Under the pieces are notes generated by a model. It was not told the origin of the DNA, searched no databases, and worked only from the letters and a program-made list of their open reading frames with translations. Positions 1 through 7,172 of a stretch of DNA of 24,022 nucleotides are shown one piece after another. Position numbers and translations under genes: made by a program. Each line of letters begins with the position of its first letter. Within the stretch, counting starts at the first letter, position 1. The DNA is from Alphaproteobacteria bacterium (GTDB lineage: Bacteria; Pseudomonadota; Alphaproteobacteria; ATCC43930; CGMCC-115725): the NCBI GenBank assembly GCA_017353855.1, contig JAFMSA010000006.1, positions 1 through 24,022 on the forward strand. The letters are read 5' to 3'.

Positions 1-1280
1 TGCTGCTGGCGCGCCTTGTCGTCGGGAAACCGCTCGCGCAGCTTCTGGATCTCCGGCTGCAGCAGCTTCATCTTGCTCATCGCGTTATAGGATTTGTTCG
101 CCAGCGGAAAGAACACCAGCTTGACGAAGAACGTAAATAGCAGGATCGCCACACCGAAATTGCCCAGGAGGGCTTCGAGGAGCAGCAGGATCCGGAAGAT
201 CGGCTTTGTCAGGAACCAGAACCAGCCGAAATCGATCGAGTAATCGAAGAGCGGGATGCCCGAGGCTGCATAGGACTGCAGGAGATCGAGCTCCTTGGCG
301 CCGGCGAAGAAGCGGGTCGACGTTGACACCGTCCCGTCGGCGGGTACGGTGACCGGGTCGGCTGTATAATCGACCTGATAGTGGTCAACTTTGTCGGGGT
401 CGACGGCCCTGCGAAACTGCGCCTTGACCGCGTCCCCTTGCGGCGGGACCAGCGCCGTCAGCCAATATTTGTCAGTAAAGCCGAGCCAGCCGCCGGTGGA
501 GGTGAAATCGGTAGGCTTGTCCAGCGCGAGCGACGCGTATTTCACGTTGCGAATCGCGCCGTCGAGATAACCGATCGGCCCCTCGTATAGCAGGTAATAG
601 CCGGAGACGGGCGGTGTCCCGCTACGGCTGACCAATCCGTAAGGGGTTAGCTTGAGCGGCGTCGAGCCGGTATTTTTTACGGCATCGTCGACAGTGAACA
701 TGTAATCCTTATCGACGTTGATCGTGCGCGTGAAGGTCAGTCCTTTCCCGTTACTCCATGTCAGGGTCAGCGGATGCCCCGGGGTCAGCCGATCGCCCGA
801 TGCCGTCCACTTCGTGTCGGCGCCCGGCAACTCGAGACCAGGTGATCCCACCCAGCCGAATTGGGCGAAATAGGCGTCTGCGGTTCCAGGCGGTTGCAGC
901 AGCACGACCTCCGGGCTCTTGGGATCCACCGTCTCGTGATAAGTGGCGAGGGTGAGGTCGTCGAACCTCGCTCCGACCAGATTGATTGAGCCGTGCAGTC
1001 GCGGCGTATCGATCTTGATGCGTGGCTGATCGGCGAGAGCGGCCTGGCGCGACTGGACTGTATGTGCCGGCACCGCCTGCGGGGCATTGGCACCGGGGTT
1101 GTGCGTGGATGCCGTGGGAGCCGGAGGTGCGGACTGGCCGGCGGGGCCCGACGGGGCTGGTGCCGTCGCGTGCGTCGGCGCGGGAGGCTGGGGCGGACGC
1201 AGGCGCTCGAACGCGAATTGAAAAGCGACGAGAATCCCGACCGAGAGCACGATCGCGATGAGAAGGTTGCGTTGTTCCAT
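1..1280 (-). CDS. yidC: Membrane protein insertase YidC (3' end cut off by window edge)
   Basis: YidC inserts and folds inner-membrane proteins, alone or with the Sec translocon. The visible 426 codons begin MEQRNLLIAIVLSVGILVAF, the usual N-terminal signal-anchor helix, followed by a Pro/Ala-rich linker and the large periplasmic domain. Near the window edge are the first core transmembrane helices and the family hallmark around FFPLANKSYNAMSKMK, then QPEIQKLRERF of the cytoplasmic coiled region. About 150-170 C-terminal residues are expected beyond position 1. The ATG lies 10 nt after the yidD stop, so the two genes are probably co-transcribed. Unlike the usual alphaproteobacterial order, rnpA-rpmH do not directly precede yidD here; about 1.4 kb containing a ferritin-like gene separates them. 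The identification is firm. Confidence 0.97.
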   Translation of the reverse strand, partial: MEQRNLLIAIVLSVGILVAFQFAFERLRPPQPPAPTHATAPAPSGPAGQSAPPAPTASTHNPGANAPQAVPAHTVQSRQAALADQPRIKIDTPRLHGSINLVGARFDDLTLATYHETVDPKSPEVVLLQPPGTADAYFAQFGWVGSPGLELPGADTKWTASGDRLTPGHPLTLTWSNGKGLTFTRTINVDKDYMFTVDDAVKNTGSTPLKLTPYGLVSRSGTPPVSGYYLLYEGPIGYLDGAIRNVKYASLALDKPTDFTSTGGWLGFTDKYWLTALVPPQGDAVKAQFRRAVDPDKVDHYQVDYTADPVTVPADGTVSTSTRFFAGAKELDLLQSYAASGIPLFDYSIDFGWFWFLTKPIFRILLLLEALLGNFGVAILLFTFFVKLVFFPLANKSYNAMSKMKLLQPEIQKLRERFPDDKARQQ

Positions 1281-1290
1281 CTCGTGGTCG

Positions 1291-1593
1291 TTAGTCAGAA
1301 GGATCGGTCACGGCGGGTTCGCGGCGCAGGCCGTGGCGCACGCGCTCAAAGCCCGGCGGCGGGACCGGATCATAGCCGCTGCCGCCCCAAGGGTGGCAGC
1401 GCATGAGCCGGCGCAGCGCCAGCGCCGCACCCCGTACCGGGCCGTGCCGCTCGATCGCTTCGATCGCGTATTGCGAGCAGCTCGGGAAAAAACGGCAGGA
1501 GGGCGGCAGCAACGGCGACACCAGCAGCTGATAGACGCGCAGCGTGAGCTGCAGCGTCACGCTCAGCACCCCCGCACGATTTTGCCGTTCCAT
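1291..1593 (-). CDS. yidD: Membrane protein insertion efficiency factor YidD
   Basis: This is a 100-residue member of the small YidD family, a membrane-associated factor that aids YidC-dependent insertion. The signature is intact: YQLLVSPLLPPSCRFFPSCS with its three cysteines, then QYAIEAIERHGPVRGAALAL and HPWGGSGYDPVP. The start at 1593 is chosen because the homology begins at once (MERQNRAGVLS) and GGAG/GTGAG lie just upstream; the same frame stays open for 400 codons further upstream but only as antisense shadow. The gene lies 10 nt before yidC. Its normal upstream neighbour rnpA has been displaced, so yidD-yidC must use their own promoter or long read-through; no clear promoter was seen immediately upstream. 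Confidence 0.95.
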   Translation of the reverse strand: MERQNRAGVLSVTLQLTLRVYQLLVSPLLPPSCRFFPSCSQYAIEAIERHGPVRGAALALRRLMRCHPWGGSGYDPVPPPGFERVRHGLRREPAVTDPSD

Positions 1594-1649
1594 CTCACCA
1601 CTCCAGCGGGGTGCCTCGGCCACTTTGCTGCCGTAACGAGTTTGTCTGT

Positions 1650-1895
1650 GGCGGCACAACGACGCCTCGGCCGTGCCCTCGCTCCGGCCCGCCGATCCGG
1701 CATAATGGGACCGCCGCGGCCTCAGTGTGCACGCTTGCGGGTCGGGTTTTACCAGTAATCCAGACGGGGGGCGAACCTGACCCGTACAAGCATTCGGCAG
1801 CCAGGAACCTCCGGCGACGGACCGATTGGACAATACATCAAACACGCCCCGCAGCACGGCAGCGGGCACGGCTACAGCAAGAAAATCGGAGTGCG
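1650..1895 (-). pseudogene. Decayed second copy of rnpA
   Basis: No intact frame is present, but short blocks match the real rnpA (3042-3428) in the same order and strand. cgacgcctc is at 1660 here and 3096 there. cgtgccctc is at 1672 and 3141. ttgcgggt followed 14-15 nt later by ttacc is at 1735 and 3238. aaaatcgg is at 1882 and 3387. The last two blocks are 147 nt apart here and 149 nt apart in the real gene. Smaller gaps elsewhere imply deletions of a few tens of bases. The remnant sits beside yidD, exactly where a functional rnpA would be expected. Each block alone is weak; colinearity and the adjoining rpmH remnant make the case. Confidence 0.6.
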
Positions 1896-1903
1896 GGTCC
1901 GGC

Positions 1904-1993
1904 CTTACAACCCCGCCGGCAGTTGTTGCCATACGGGCCGCGGAACCCGCAGTGGCACTTGCGGACGGCGTTGTTCCACTATTTAGTAACGCT
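1904..1993 (-). pseudogene. Decayed second copy of rpmH (ribosomal protein L34)
   Basis: The 11-mer cgcggaacccg (1939-1949) and the 10-mer cttgcggacg (1958-1967) recur in the intact rpmH at 3534-3544 and 3553-3562 with the same 8-nt spacing. gttgccat and ccccgcc also recur in order, with indels of 1 and 4 nt. Read on the minus strand from 1966, the remnant encodes VRKCHCGFRGPYGN, against VRKRRHGFRARMAT in L34. The frame then diverges, in-frame stops lie upstream, and there is no start codon. Together with the rnpA remnant this shows a tandem duplication whose outer rnpA-rpmH copy has decayed. Confidence 0.78.
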
Positions 1994-2085
1994 GGAGCCG
2001 ATCCAAGGGTCACGGCCGCTCCGGCATGCGCGTAGAATATTTGGGGGTCGGCTGACCGTTCGTCTCTAACGCGTGAAGGGGCACT

Positions 2086-3030
2086 ATGTCGGAGGCAACC
2101 GAACGAGGAGAAGCGTTTCTGAGGCCACATGCCGCAGAGGTGTGCCGGGCCGACCGCGCTGCTCGGAACTGGAGAGCCGAAGAGACGGGGCCGATTGTTC
2201 TCGGCAGCGAAGCGCACAAACAGGCTTTTTGCCGCATGCTGCTCGACACCCACAATCCTTACCGACCCTCGATCGTCGATTGGCCGGCCCTGGAGCGCGA
2301 GGCGCGCGACCGGCTGGTCAGCCTGCCGATCTGGGATATTGCGACGCAGACCGAGGGCAACGCGACGCTGCGGGTCCTGAGCTACGCCGAGAAGGTCAGC
2401 GACCCGTTGCTGCGTGAAGCGATCGAGATCGACGGTTTTGAGGAAATGCGGCACAAGCAGGTCCTTTCGAACCTGATCGAGGCCTACGGTATTCAATTGG
2501 CGCCGGAGCCCGAATATCACCCGCCGCAGCATCCGGAATGGGCATTCCTGCTCGCGGGATTTTGTGAATGCGTCGACACTTTCTTTGCCTTCGGTCTGTT
2601 TGCGCTCGCCAAGCAGTCGGGTTTCTTTCCGCCTGAGCTCGTCGACACATTCGAGCCGGTGGTGCAGGAGGAATGCCGTCACATCCTTTTCTTCGTGAAC
2701 TGGGTGGCGTGGTACCGGCGTAATCTGCCGCCATGGCGCAGAATTTCTTTCGCCGCCAAGATCCTGTCGGCTTGGGCCTTTCTCATCTGGGAAAGGATCG
2801 GCATTGCCCGCGGCATCGATGGGGCTCCGGCCGGAGCGGAGTCCCAGGACAACAACTTCGTCTTCACCGGCAGCAAGGCGATCGGCAGCGGAAATGTCTC
2901 CGCTGCGGCGGTCATCGACATCTGTCTGAGGGAGCACGAACGGCGCTTTTCAGGCTATGACCCGCGGCTGCTGCGCCCCAGCGTGATGCCGCGCGTCATG
3001 CGCCTTGTCCGGCGTTTCATGCGATCCTGA
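2086..3030 (+). CDS. Ferritin-like di-iron protein, copy 1
   Basis: The protein has 314 residues and is soluble. It shows the ligand pattern of a four-helix di-iron carboxylate protein: Glu90, then EEMRH at 119-123, Glu161 in GFCECVDTFF, and EECRH at 195-199 followed by the aromatic stretch ILFFVNWVAW. Residues 220-240 are hydrophobic and could be an amphipathic or membrane-contacting helix. The C-terminal 60 residues (QDNNF, SKAIGSG, GYDPRLLRP) are conserved in the two paralogues downstream. The ATG has GAAGGGG 4 nt upstream. In a 100-residue stretch it is about three-quarters identical to copy 2 by eye. It lies between yidD and rnpA on the opposite strand, ending 11 nt from the rnpA stop. 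Di-iron binding is inferred from motifs; the substrate is unknown and could involve oxidation, desaturation or iron handling. Confidence 0.85.
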   Translation: MSEATERGEAFLRPHAAEVCRADRAARNWRAEETGPIVLGSEAHKQAFCRMLLDTHNPYRPSIVDWPALEREARDRLVSLPIWDIATQTEGNATLRVLSYAEKVSDPLLREAIEIDGFEEMRHKQVLSNLIEAYGIQLAPEPEYHPPQHPEWAFLLAGFCECVDTFFAFGLFALAKQSGFFPPELVDTFEPVVQEECRHILFFVNWVAWYRRNLPPWRRISFAAKILSAWAFLIWERIGIARGIDGAPAGAESQDNNFVFTGSKAIGSGNVSAAAVIDICLREHERRFSGYDPRLLRPSVMPRVMRLVRRFMRS

Positions 3031-3041
3031 GCGCAGCGTGC

Positions 3042-3428
3042 TCAATCGTCTTGCGCGGCAGTTCGCCGGCGCGCCCCGGCTTCGATCCGCCGTAGCGACG
3101 CCTCAAGATCGGCCACGAGCGCCGCGAAGGGCCGCGCTGCCGTGCCCTCCCGGGCAATCAGCACATAGTCGGTACCCGGTTTCCCGCGCAGCGGCAGAAC
3201 TGCGCGCGCTGCCTCACGCAGCTTGCGCTTGGCCCGGTTGCGGGTTACGGCGTTACCGATTTTGCGGCTCGCGGTGAATCCCACCCTTATAGGCGACGCG
3301 CTGCCCCTCAATCCCTCAGGCTGCGGCGCCGACTGGAGAACCAGGCCCGGCCCGGCCGCCCGGCAACGGGTCGCCGTGAGCCGCACAAAATCGGCCCGCG
3401 CTTTAAGTTGATCGAGCCCCTTGATCAC
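3042..3428 (-). CDS. rnpA: Ribonuclease P protein component
   Basis: RnpA is the protein subunit of RNase P, which binds the catalytic RNA and matures tRNA 5' ends. The 128-residue product has the expected ARADFVRL start region, the core RVGFTASRKIGNAV, and the RNA-binding signature TRNRAKRKLREAARA, followed by DYVLIAREGT. Length is normal for the family. The start is GTG at 3428, 28 nt after the rpmH stop, so the two genes form one transcript. A decayed copy of the same gene lies at about 1650-1895. The protein is highly basic, as usual. Its 3' end faces the 3' end of ferritin-like copy 1 with an 11-nt gap, which marks the likely duplication junction. Confidence 0.95.
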   Translation of the reverse strand: MIKGLDQLKARADFVRLTATRCRAAGPGLVLQSAPQPEGLRGSASPIRVGFTASRKIGNAVTRNRAKRKLREAARAVLPLRGKPGTDYVLIAREGTAARPFAALVADLEASLRRIEAGARRRTAAQDD

Positions 3429-3456
3429 AAGGCGCCGGCGCGCGGTCGGCGACGGC

Positions 3457-3591
3457 TCACGCCGACAGACGTTTACGGCCTTTTGCGCGGCGCGAGGCGA
3501 GAACCCGACGCCCCGCCACCGTTGCCATTCGCGCGCGGAACCCGTGACGGCGCTTGCGGACGAGCCTGCTGGGCTGGTAAGTGCGCTTCAC
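3457..3591 (-). CDS. rpmH: 50S ribosomal protein L34
   Basis: This is a 44-residue very basic protein starting at GTG (3591). It reads VKRTYQPSRLVRKRRHGFR and then RMATVAGRRVLASRRAKGRK, ending RLSA, which is textbook L34. A good ribosome-binding sequence (GGAGCAGG) lies 5 nt upstream. It is the first gene of the rpmH-rnpA unit and is preceded by a strong sigma70-type promoter. The short length and GTG start make it easy to miss. It is the living copy; a degenerate second copy lies at 1904-1993. The identification is firm. Confidence 0.97.
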   Translation of the reverse strand: MKRTYQPSRLVRKRRHGFRARMATVAGRRVLASRRAKGRKRLSA

Positions 3592-3634
3592 GGCACCTGC
3601 TCCAAAGACGGCATCTCATTCGAGAGAAGGCGGC

Positions 3635-3663
3635 TATATAGTGGGACTGCCCGGCGCGGTCAA
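3635..3663 (-). promoter_or_regulatory. Sigma70-type promoter of rpmH-rnpA
   Basis: On the minus strand TTGACC (3658-3663) is followed after exactly 17 nt by TATATA (3635-3640), close to the housekeeping consensus. Initiation would fall near 3628, giving a leader of about 37 nt before the rpmH GTG. It lies in the divergent gap to ferritin-like copy 2. No comparably clear element was seen for the plus-strand gene. Confidence 0.7.
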
Positions 3664-3760
3664 TGGCGGGATGTAACCGTCTGCGCGGGGCGTTGTCGAA
3701 GCGTCCGGCCTGTGTGGTCCGGCCGGCCGGCCATGGGGGCGGGTCGCAACGGGGAAGGTG

Positions 3761-4705
3761 ATGGTGATTTTAGATGACGCGGCGCTCAGCGCCGCCGATC
3801 GCGCCGCCAGGGTATGGACGGCAGCCGAGCCCGGGCCGATCAACCCCGGCAGCCTTGCGCACAAGGCGGCATTCTGCCGCATGCTGCTCGACACGCACAA
3901 TCCATACAAGCCTTCGATCGTCGACTGGCCCGTTCTCGACCGCGACACGCGCGCCCGGCTGGTCGCGCTGCCGATCTGGAACATCGCCGTGCAGACCGAG
4001 GGCAAGGCTCGCATGCGTGTGCTGAGCTACGCCGAAATGGTCGACGATCCGTTGCTGCGGCGAGCAGTCGAGCTCGATGGGTTTGAGGAAGGGCGGCACA
4101 AGCAGGTTCTCTCCAACCTGGTCGAGGCTTACGGGATCGAGCTGGCGCCGGAACCGGAATACCCGCAACCGCGTGACCCGCAGTGGGCCTTCATGGTGAC
4201 CGGGTTCAGCGAGTGCATCGACAGTTTCTTCGCGTTCGGCCTCTTCGCGCTGGCAAAGCGTTCGGGCTTCTTTCCTTCGGCGCTGGTCGAGACGTTCGAA
4301 CCGATCATGCAGGAGGAGGGCCGGCATATTCTGTTTTTTGCCAATTGGGTGGCCTGGCACAAACGCAACCTTCCACTCTGGCGGCGCCCCGTTTTCATGG
4401 GCAAGGTCCTCGCGGTCTGGGTTTTCCTGGTTTGGGAGCGGATCGGACTGGTTCGAGGGTACGGCGGTGCCGTCGACGACGCGACGGGATCGGCACCCCA
4501 GGACAACAATTTCACGCTGACCGGCAGCAAGGCGGTGGGCGCGGGCGATCTGTCGCTTGCGGACCTGTTCGATGTCTGCCTGGAAGAGAACGAGAAGCGG
4601 CTCTCCGGGTACGACGATCGCCTGTTGCGGCCCAATTTTGTGCCGCGTTTGGTGCGATTTGCCCGCCGCTTTATGCGGCGGCCGACGGCGGCCGCGTCAC
4701 CCTGA
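3761..4705 (+). CDS. Ferritin-like di-iron protein, copy 2
   Basis: This close paralogue of copy 1 has 314 residues and the same ligand set: Glu80, EEGRH at 109-113, Glu151 in GFSECIDSFF, and EEGRH at 185-189. Blocks such as FCRMLLDTHNPY, PSIVDWP and HKQVLSNL are identical between the copies, and the C-terminus carries six extra residues (TAAASP). The exact start is uncertain: GTG at 3758, ATG at 3761 and GTG at 3764 are all in frame behind GGGGAAGG; ATG is preferred. Its stop overlaps the next ATG by one base, so it is translated together with the third paralogue. It is divergent from rpmH. The enzymatic role is unknown; a binuclear metal site is inferred from the repeated EExRH motifs. Confidence 0.86.
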   Translation: MVILDDAALSAADRAARVWTAAEPGPINPGSLAHKAAFCRMLLDTHNPYKPSIVDWPVLDRDTRARLVALPIWNIAVQTEGKARMRVLSYAEMVDDPLLRRAVELDGFEEGRHKQVLSNLVEAYGIELAPEPEYPQPRDPQWAFMVTGFSECIDSFFAFGLFALAKRSGFFPSALVETFEPIMQEEGRHILFFANWVAWHKRNLPLWRRPVFMGKVLAVWVFLVWERIGLVRGYGGAVDDATGSAPQDNNFTLTGSKAVGAGDLSLADLFDVCLEENEKRLSGYDDRLLRPNFVPRLVRFARRFMRRPTAAASP

Positions 4706-5562
4706 TGAAGATCGGGTCGCACGAGCATAAGGAGCGGTTCTGCCGGCAGTTCATCGCGAGTCACTGTCGGTTCGACCCCGGGGCCCTGACCTGGCCCGAT
4801 CTCGACCAGGCGGCGCTCGATCGGTTACGCGGCATCCCGTTCTGGCAGGAGGTGCTCTACACCGAACGCCGCGCGGGCGCGATCGTCGCCGCGTATGCGC
4901 GGACGATCGCCGATCCGCTGGTGCGCGAGGCGGTGGCCCTTCAGGGGCTCGAAGAGGCGCGCCATGCCGAGCTGCTGCGGGTCATGATCAGGCGATATGA
5001 CATCGCCGCCGACGAGCGTCCGCTGGAAAAGGTGACGGCGGCCGACCTGTGCGGCGCGTTCGCCGATTTCGGCTATGGCGAGTGTCTTGATTCGTTCCTT
5101 GGTTTCGGCGTGTTCAAGATCGCGCGCCGCTCAGGTTTTCTGCCGGAGCCGCTGTTTGACATCTTTGATATGCTGATGCGCGAGGAAACGCGGCATATCG
5201 TCTTTTTCATCAACTGGATGGCCTGGCAGCAAGCGGCCAGTGGCCGCCGCGCGCGGTGGCGGCGCGGCGTAACCTCGGCGCGGTACTATGGTCGGGCGAT
5301 CGGCCGGCTTCTCGCGACGATCCGGCGCGGCCGTCAGGCAAACGACGGCAAGGATTTCTCTGCGACCCAGGCAAATGTTTTTCTCGACGGCTTCACGTTG
5401 CGCCGCTTCGTGCAGGAATGTTGCGTTGAGCACGAAAGGCGAATGGGGGAGTTCGACCCCGACCTGCTGCGGCCCCGGTTTTTGCCGACGCTAGCCCGTC
5501 TTGCGCTCACCGGGTTGCATCTCGGGACCGGCCTGCGCGGGGTCCAGGAAGAGCGTGCGTGA
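4705..5562 (+). CDS. Ferritin-like di-iron protein, divergent copy 3
   Basis: This third member has 285 residues. It is much less similar to copies 1 and 2 but keeps every predicted metal ligand: Glu54 (LYTERRAG), EEARH at 83-87, Glu126 (YGECLDSF) and EETRH at 160-164 followed by IVFFINWMAW. The C-terminal FDPDLLRPRFLP matches YDDRLLRPNFVP of copy 2. The N-terminus is shorter. The ATG overlaps the copy 2 stop by one base, and the stop overlaps the next gene's GTG, indicating translational coupling in a three-gene unit. Two different subunits being co-translated suggests a hetero-oligomer or successive oxidation steps, but this is inference. No signal peptide is visible, so it is probably cytoplasmic. 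Confidence 0.83.
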   Translation: MKIGSHEHKERFCRQFIASHCRFDPGALTWPDLDQAALDRLRGIPFWQEVLYTERRAGAIVAAYARTIADPLVREAVALQGLEEARHAELLRVMIRRYDIAADERPLEKVTAADLCGAFADFGYGECLDSFLGFGVFKIARRSGFLPEPLFDIFDMLMREETRHIVFFINWMAWQQAASGRRARWRRGVTSARYYGRAIGRLLATIRRGRQANDGKDFSATQANVFLDGFTLRRFVQECCVEHERRMGEFDPDLLRPRFLPTLARLALTGLHLGTGLRGVQEERA

Positions 5563-6563
5563 AGCTGCTGTCCGTGTTCGCCGCGCTTTGCGGCCTCACG
5601 TTGCTCGCGGCGCTCGTCACGCATTTCGGGCTTGGCTCCGTGATCGGTTCGCTGATTGCCTTCGGCTGGACCGGGTTCGTGGCGATCAGCGGCATTCATC
5701 TCGTGCTCATCGCGGTCATGGGGATCGCCTGGGCTGTGCTGTTGCCCGGCACGCGCGCCCGGGTGCCGATCTGGGGCCGCCTGGTTCGCGACTCCGGGTG
5801 CGAACTCTTGCCGCTTTCGCAAATAGGCGGCTATGTCCTGGGAGTCCGCGCCGTCACGATCACGGGTGTCCCCGGCGCTTCCGCGACGGCGAGCACGGCA
5901 GTCGATGTGACCCTCGAGTTCTTCGCGCAGCTTGTTTATACGGCGCTCGCCGCTTGCTGGCTCTTCTATCGCAGGCCGCAGACGGCGGTGCTGGCTCCGG
6001 TCGCGATCGGACTGAGTGTGGCGGCGATTCTGGCCGCGGCCTTTGTCGCGGTCCAGCGCAGGGGGTTCGATCTGCTGGGCCGGGCCGGGCAGATGCTCCG
6101 CCGCAGCTGGGCCGACAAGGCAGCCGCCGGCGCGAGCGCACTTCATGCCGCCTTTGACGACATCTATCGGTGGCGCGCCAGGATATGGATCAGCTTTCTG
6201 CTTCACCTCGCCTGCTGGATCGCCAGTACCTGCGAAGCATGGGTGGCCTTGCGGCTCGCCGGGGTACCGCTCGGCTTCCTGGCGGTGCTGGTGATAGAGA
6301 GCCTGCTCTATGCCGCTCGCAGCGTCGCTTTTGCGGTTCCGAACGCGGTCGGGGTGCAGGAGGGCGCTTATATTCTCCTCGGCGCGAACTTTGGGCTGGC
6401 GCCTGAAACGGCGCTCGCGCTCTCGTTCCTCAAGCGCGCCCGCGACATCACGATCGGCTTGCCGGTGCTGGCAGTGTGGCAGCTCCTCGAAAGTGGCCGG
6501 CTGTGGCGGCGAGCCGCGTCCGCGCGTACCCCTCCCGATTTGAAGAGAAAACCCCGGCCGTGA
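5559..6563 (+). CDS. HpnL-type / LPG-synthase-TM family integral membrane protein
   Basis: The product has 334 residues and is strongly hydrophobic, with about eight membrane segments beginning at residue 4. The motifs LPLSQIGGYVLGVRA, VDVTLEFFAQLVYTAL, PNAVGVQEGAYILLGANFGL and LKRARDITIGLPVLAVWQ are those of the lysylphosphatidylglycerol-synthase membrane-domain family, in the form of the hopanoid-associated protein HpnL. Members are thought to move or present lipids at the inner membrane; HpnL is linked to hopanoid-lipid placement. No squalene-hopene cyclase or other hpn gene is in this window, so the hopanoid link is by family only. The GTG start overlaps the copy 3 stop by 4 nt. The pairing with di-iron proteins suggests oxidative modification of a membrane lipid, as a hypothesis. 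The 3' end lies inside a GC-rich hairpin. Confidence 0.8.
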   Translation: MKLLSVFAALCGLTLLAALVTHFGLGSVIGSLIAFGWTGFVAISGIHLVLIAVMGIAWAVLLPGTRARVPIWGRLVRDSGCELLPLSQIGGYVLGVRAVTITGVPGASATASTAVDVTLEFFAQLVYTALAACWLFYRRPQTAVLAPVAIGLSVAAILAAAFVAVQRRGFDLLGRAGQMLRRSWADKAAAGASALHAAFDDIYRWRARIWISFLLHLACWIASTCEAWVALRLAGVPLGFLAVLVIESLLYAARSVAFAVPNAVGVQEGAYILLGANFGLAPETALALSFLKRARDITIGLPVLAVWQLLESGRLWRRAASARTPPDLKRKPRP

Positions 6564-6607
6564 CGACCGGGGCTTCTGGCCCTGCCAGCCGGTTGCGATG
6601 GCAGGGC
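6552..6607 (+). terminator. Two consecutive hairpins at the 3' end of the ferritin/HpnL operon
   Basis: CCCCGG (6552-6557) pairs with CCGGGG (6567-6572), with the stop codon of the membrane-protein gene in the loop. A second perfect 9-bp stem, GCCCTGCCA (6579-6587) with TGGCAGGGC (6599-6607), follows at once with an 11-nt loop. No T-run follows either, so they may act as attenuating or 3'-stabilising structures rather than classical intrinsic terminators. Confidence 0.5.
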
Positions 6608-7172
6608 AATGTGCACCGTTGAGGCACACAGTCGCGGACAACCCTGCCATCTTGTGGCGGGTCCGCTAAGGTTGCAATATGTATCCACAAAATTAACTAT
6701 GAATTTTGGGTTTCTTCGAGGATACGGAGGACCGGATCCGGCATCTGCCTGACCTTGCTGACAAGCCCGCGGGCCGGGGTAGCGCAAAATTGTACCGGGA
6801 GGCCAAAGGCGCAGTCCGAGATCGGCCCGCAGCGATGCAGCGTGTTGCGATCCGGGCACTCTCGCGGTTAACTCGCTCCGACCGCGCGCGGATCGCCGAC
6901 GGTTTTTTCTCGGAGTTGGCGCTGCTTCTGGCCGGGGCTCGACTTGAGCGCCCGCCCGGCGGCCATACCGGCTCACCCGAGGGGGGCCGGACGGCCTTCG
7001 CCAACATGGGTTGTCCGTCCGCCACGAGGCGATGGGGGCTCGAAGCATCGGGGATGCTGGGCCGCTCAGCTGGGTTCGAACAATCGTTATCACGTTATCA
7101 TTGCGCCTCTTCCGCACCGTCGGCGTGCCCGGGAGCCTACCATTCGGTCCATCCTGGACGGCGGCCAATAAT
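6608..7172. other. Gap of about 565 bp without a recognised gene
   Basis: No reading frame here has recognisable homology or a convincing ribosome-binding site. A TTG-initiated plus frame from 6706 stays open but then runs antisense through the PHA synthase and looks spurious. The section 6675-6715 is AT-rich against a GC-rich background and contains gtatccaca (6681-6689), one base from a DnaA box. Further copies of ccctgcca-type sequence occur near 6643. No tRNA cloverleaf, SRP RNA or tmRNA was found by eye. Confidence 0.4.

Noticed and set aside
1594..2937. A 548-codon minus frame continuing upstream from yidD
   Set aside because: Only the last 100 codons are YidD. The rest is antisense to ferritin-like copy 1 and crosses the rnpA/rpmH ghosts; composition and lack of homology mark it as a shadow frame in GC-rich DNA.
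6681..6689. DnaA-box-like gtatccaca as evidence for a replication origin
   Set aside because: A single one-mismatch box, with no cluster and no dnaA/gidA/parA neighbours, is not enough to call an origin.
7060..7110. GGTTCGAAC-like sequence suggesting a tRNA T-arm
   Set aside because: The flanking bases do not pair and no acceptor, D or anticodon arm fits around it.
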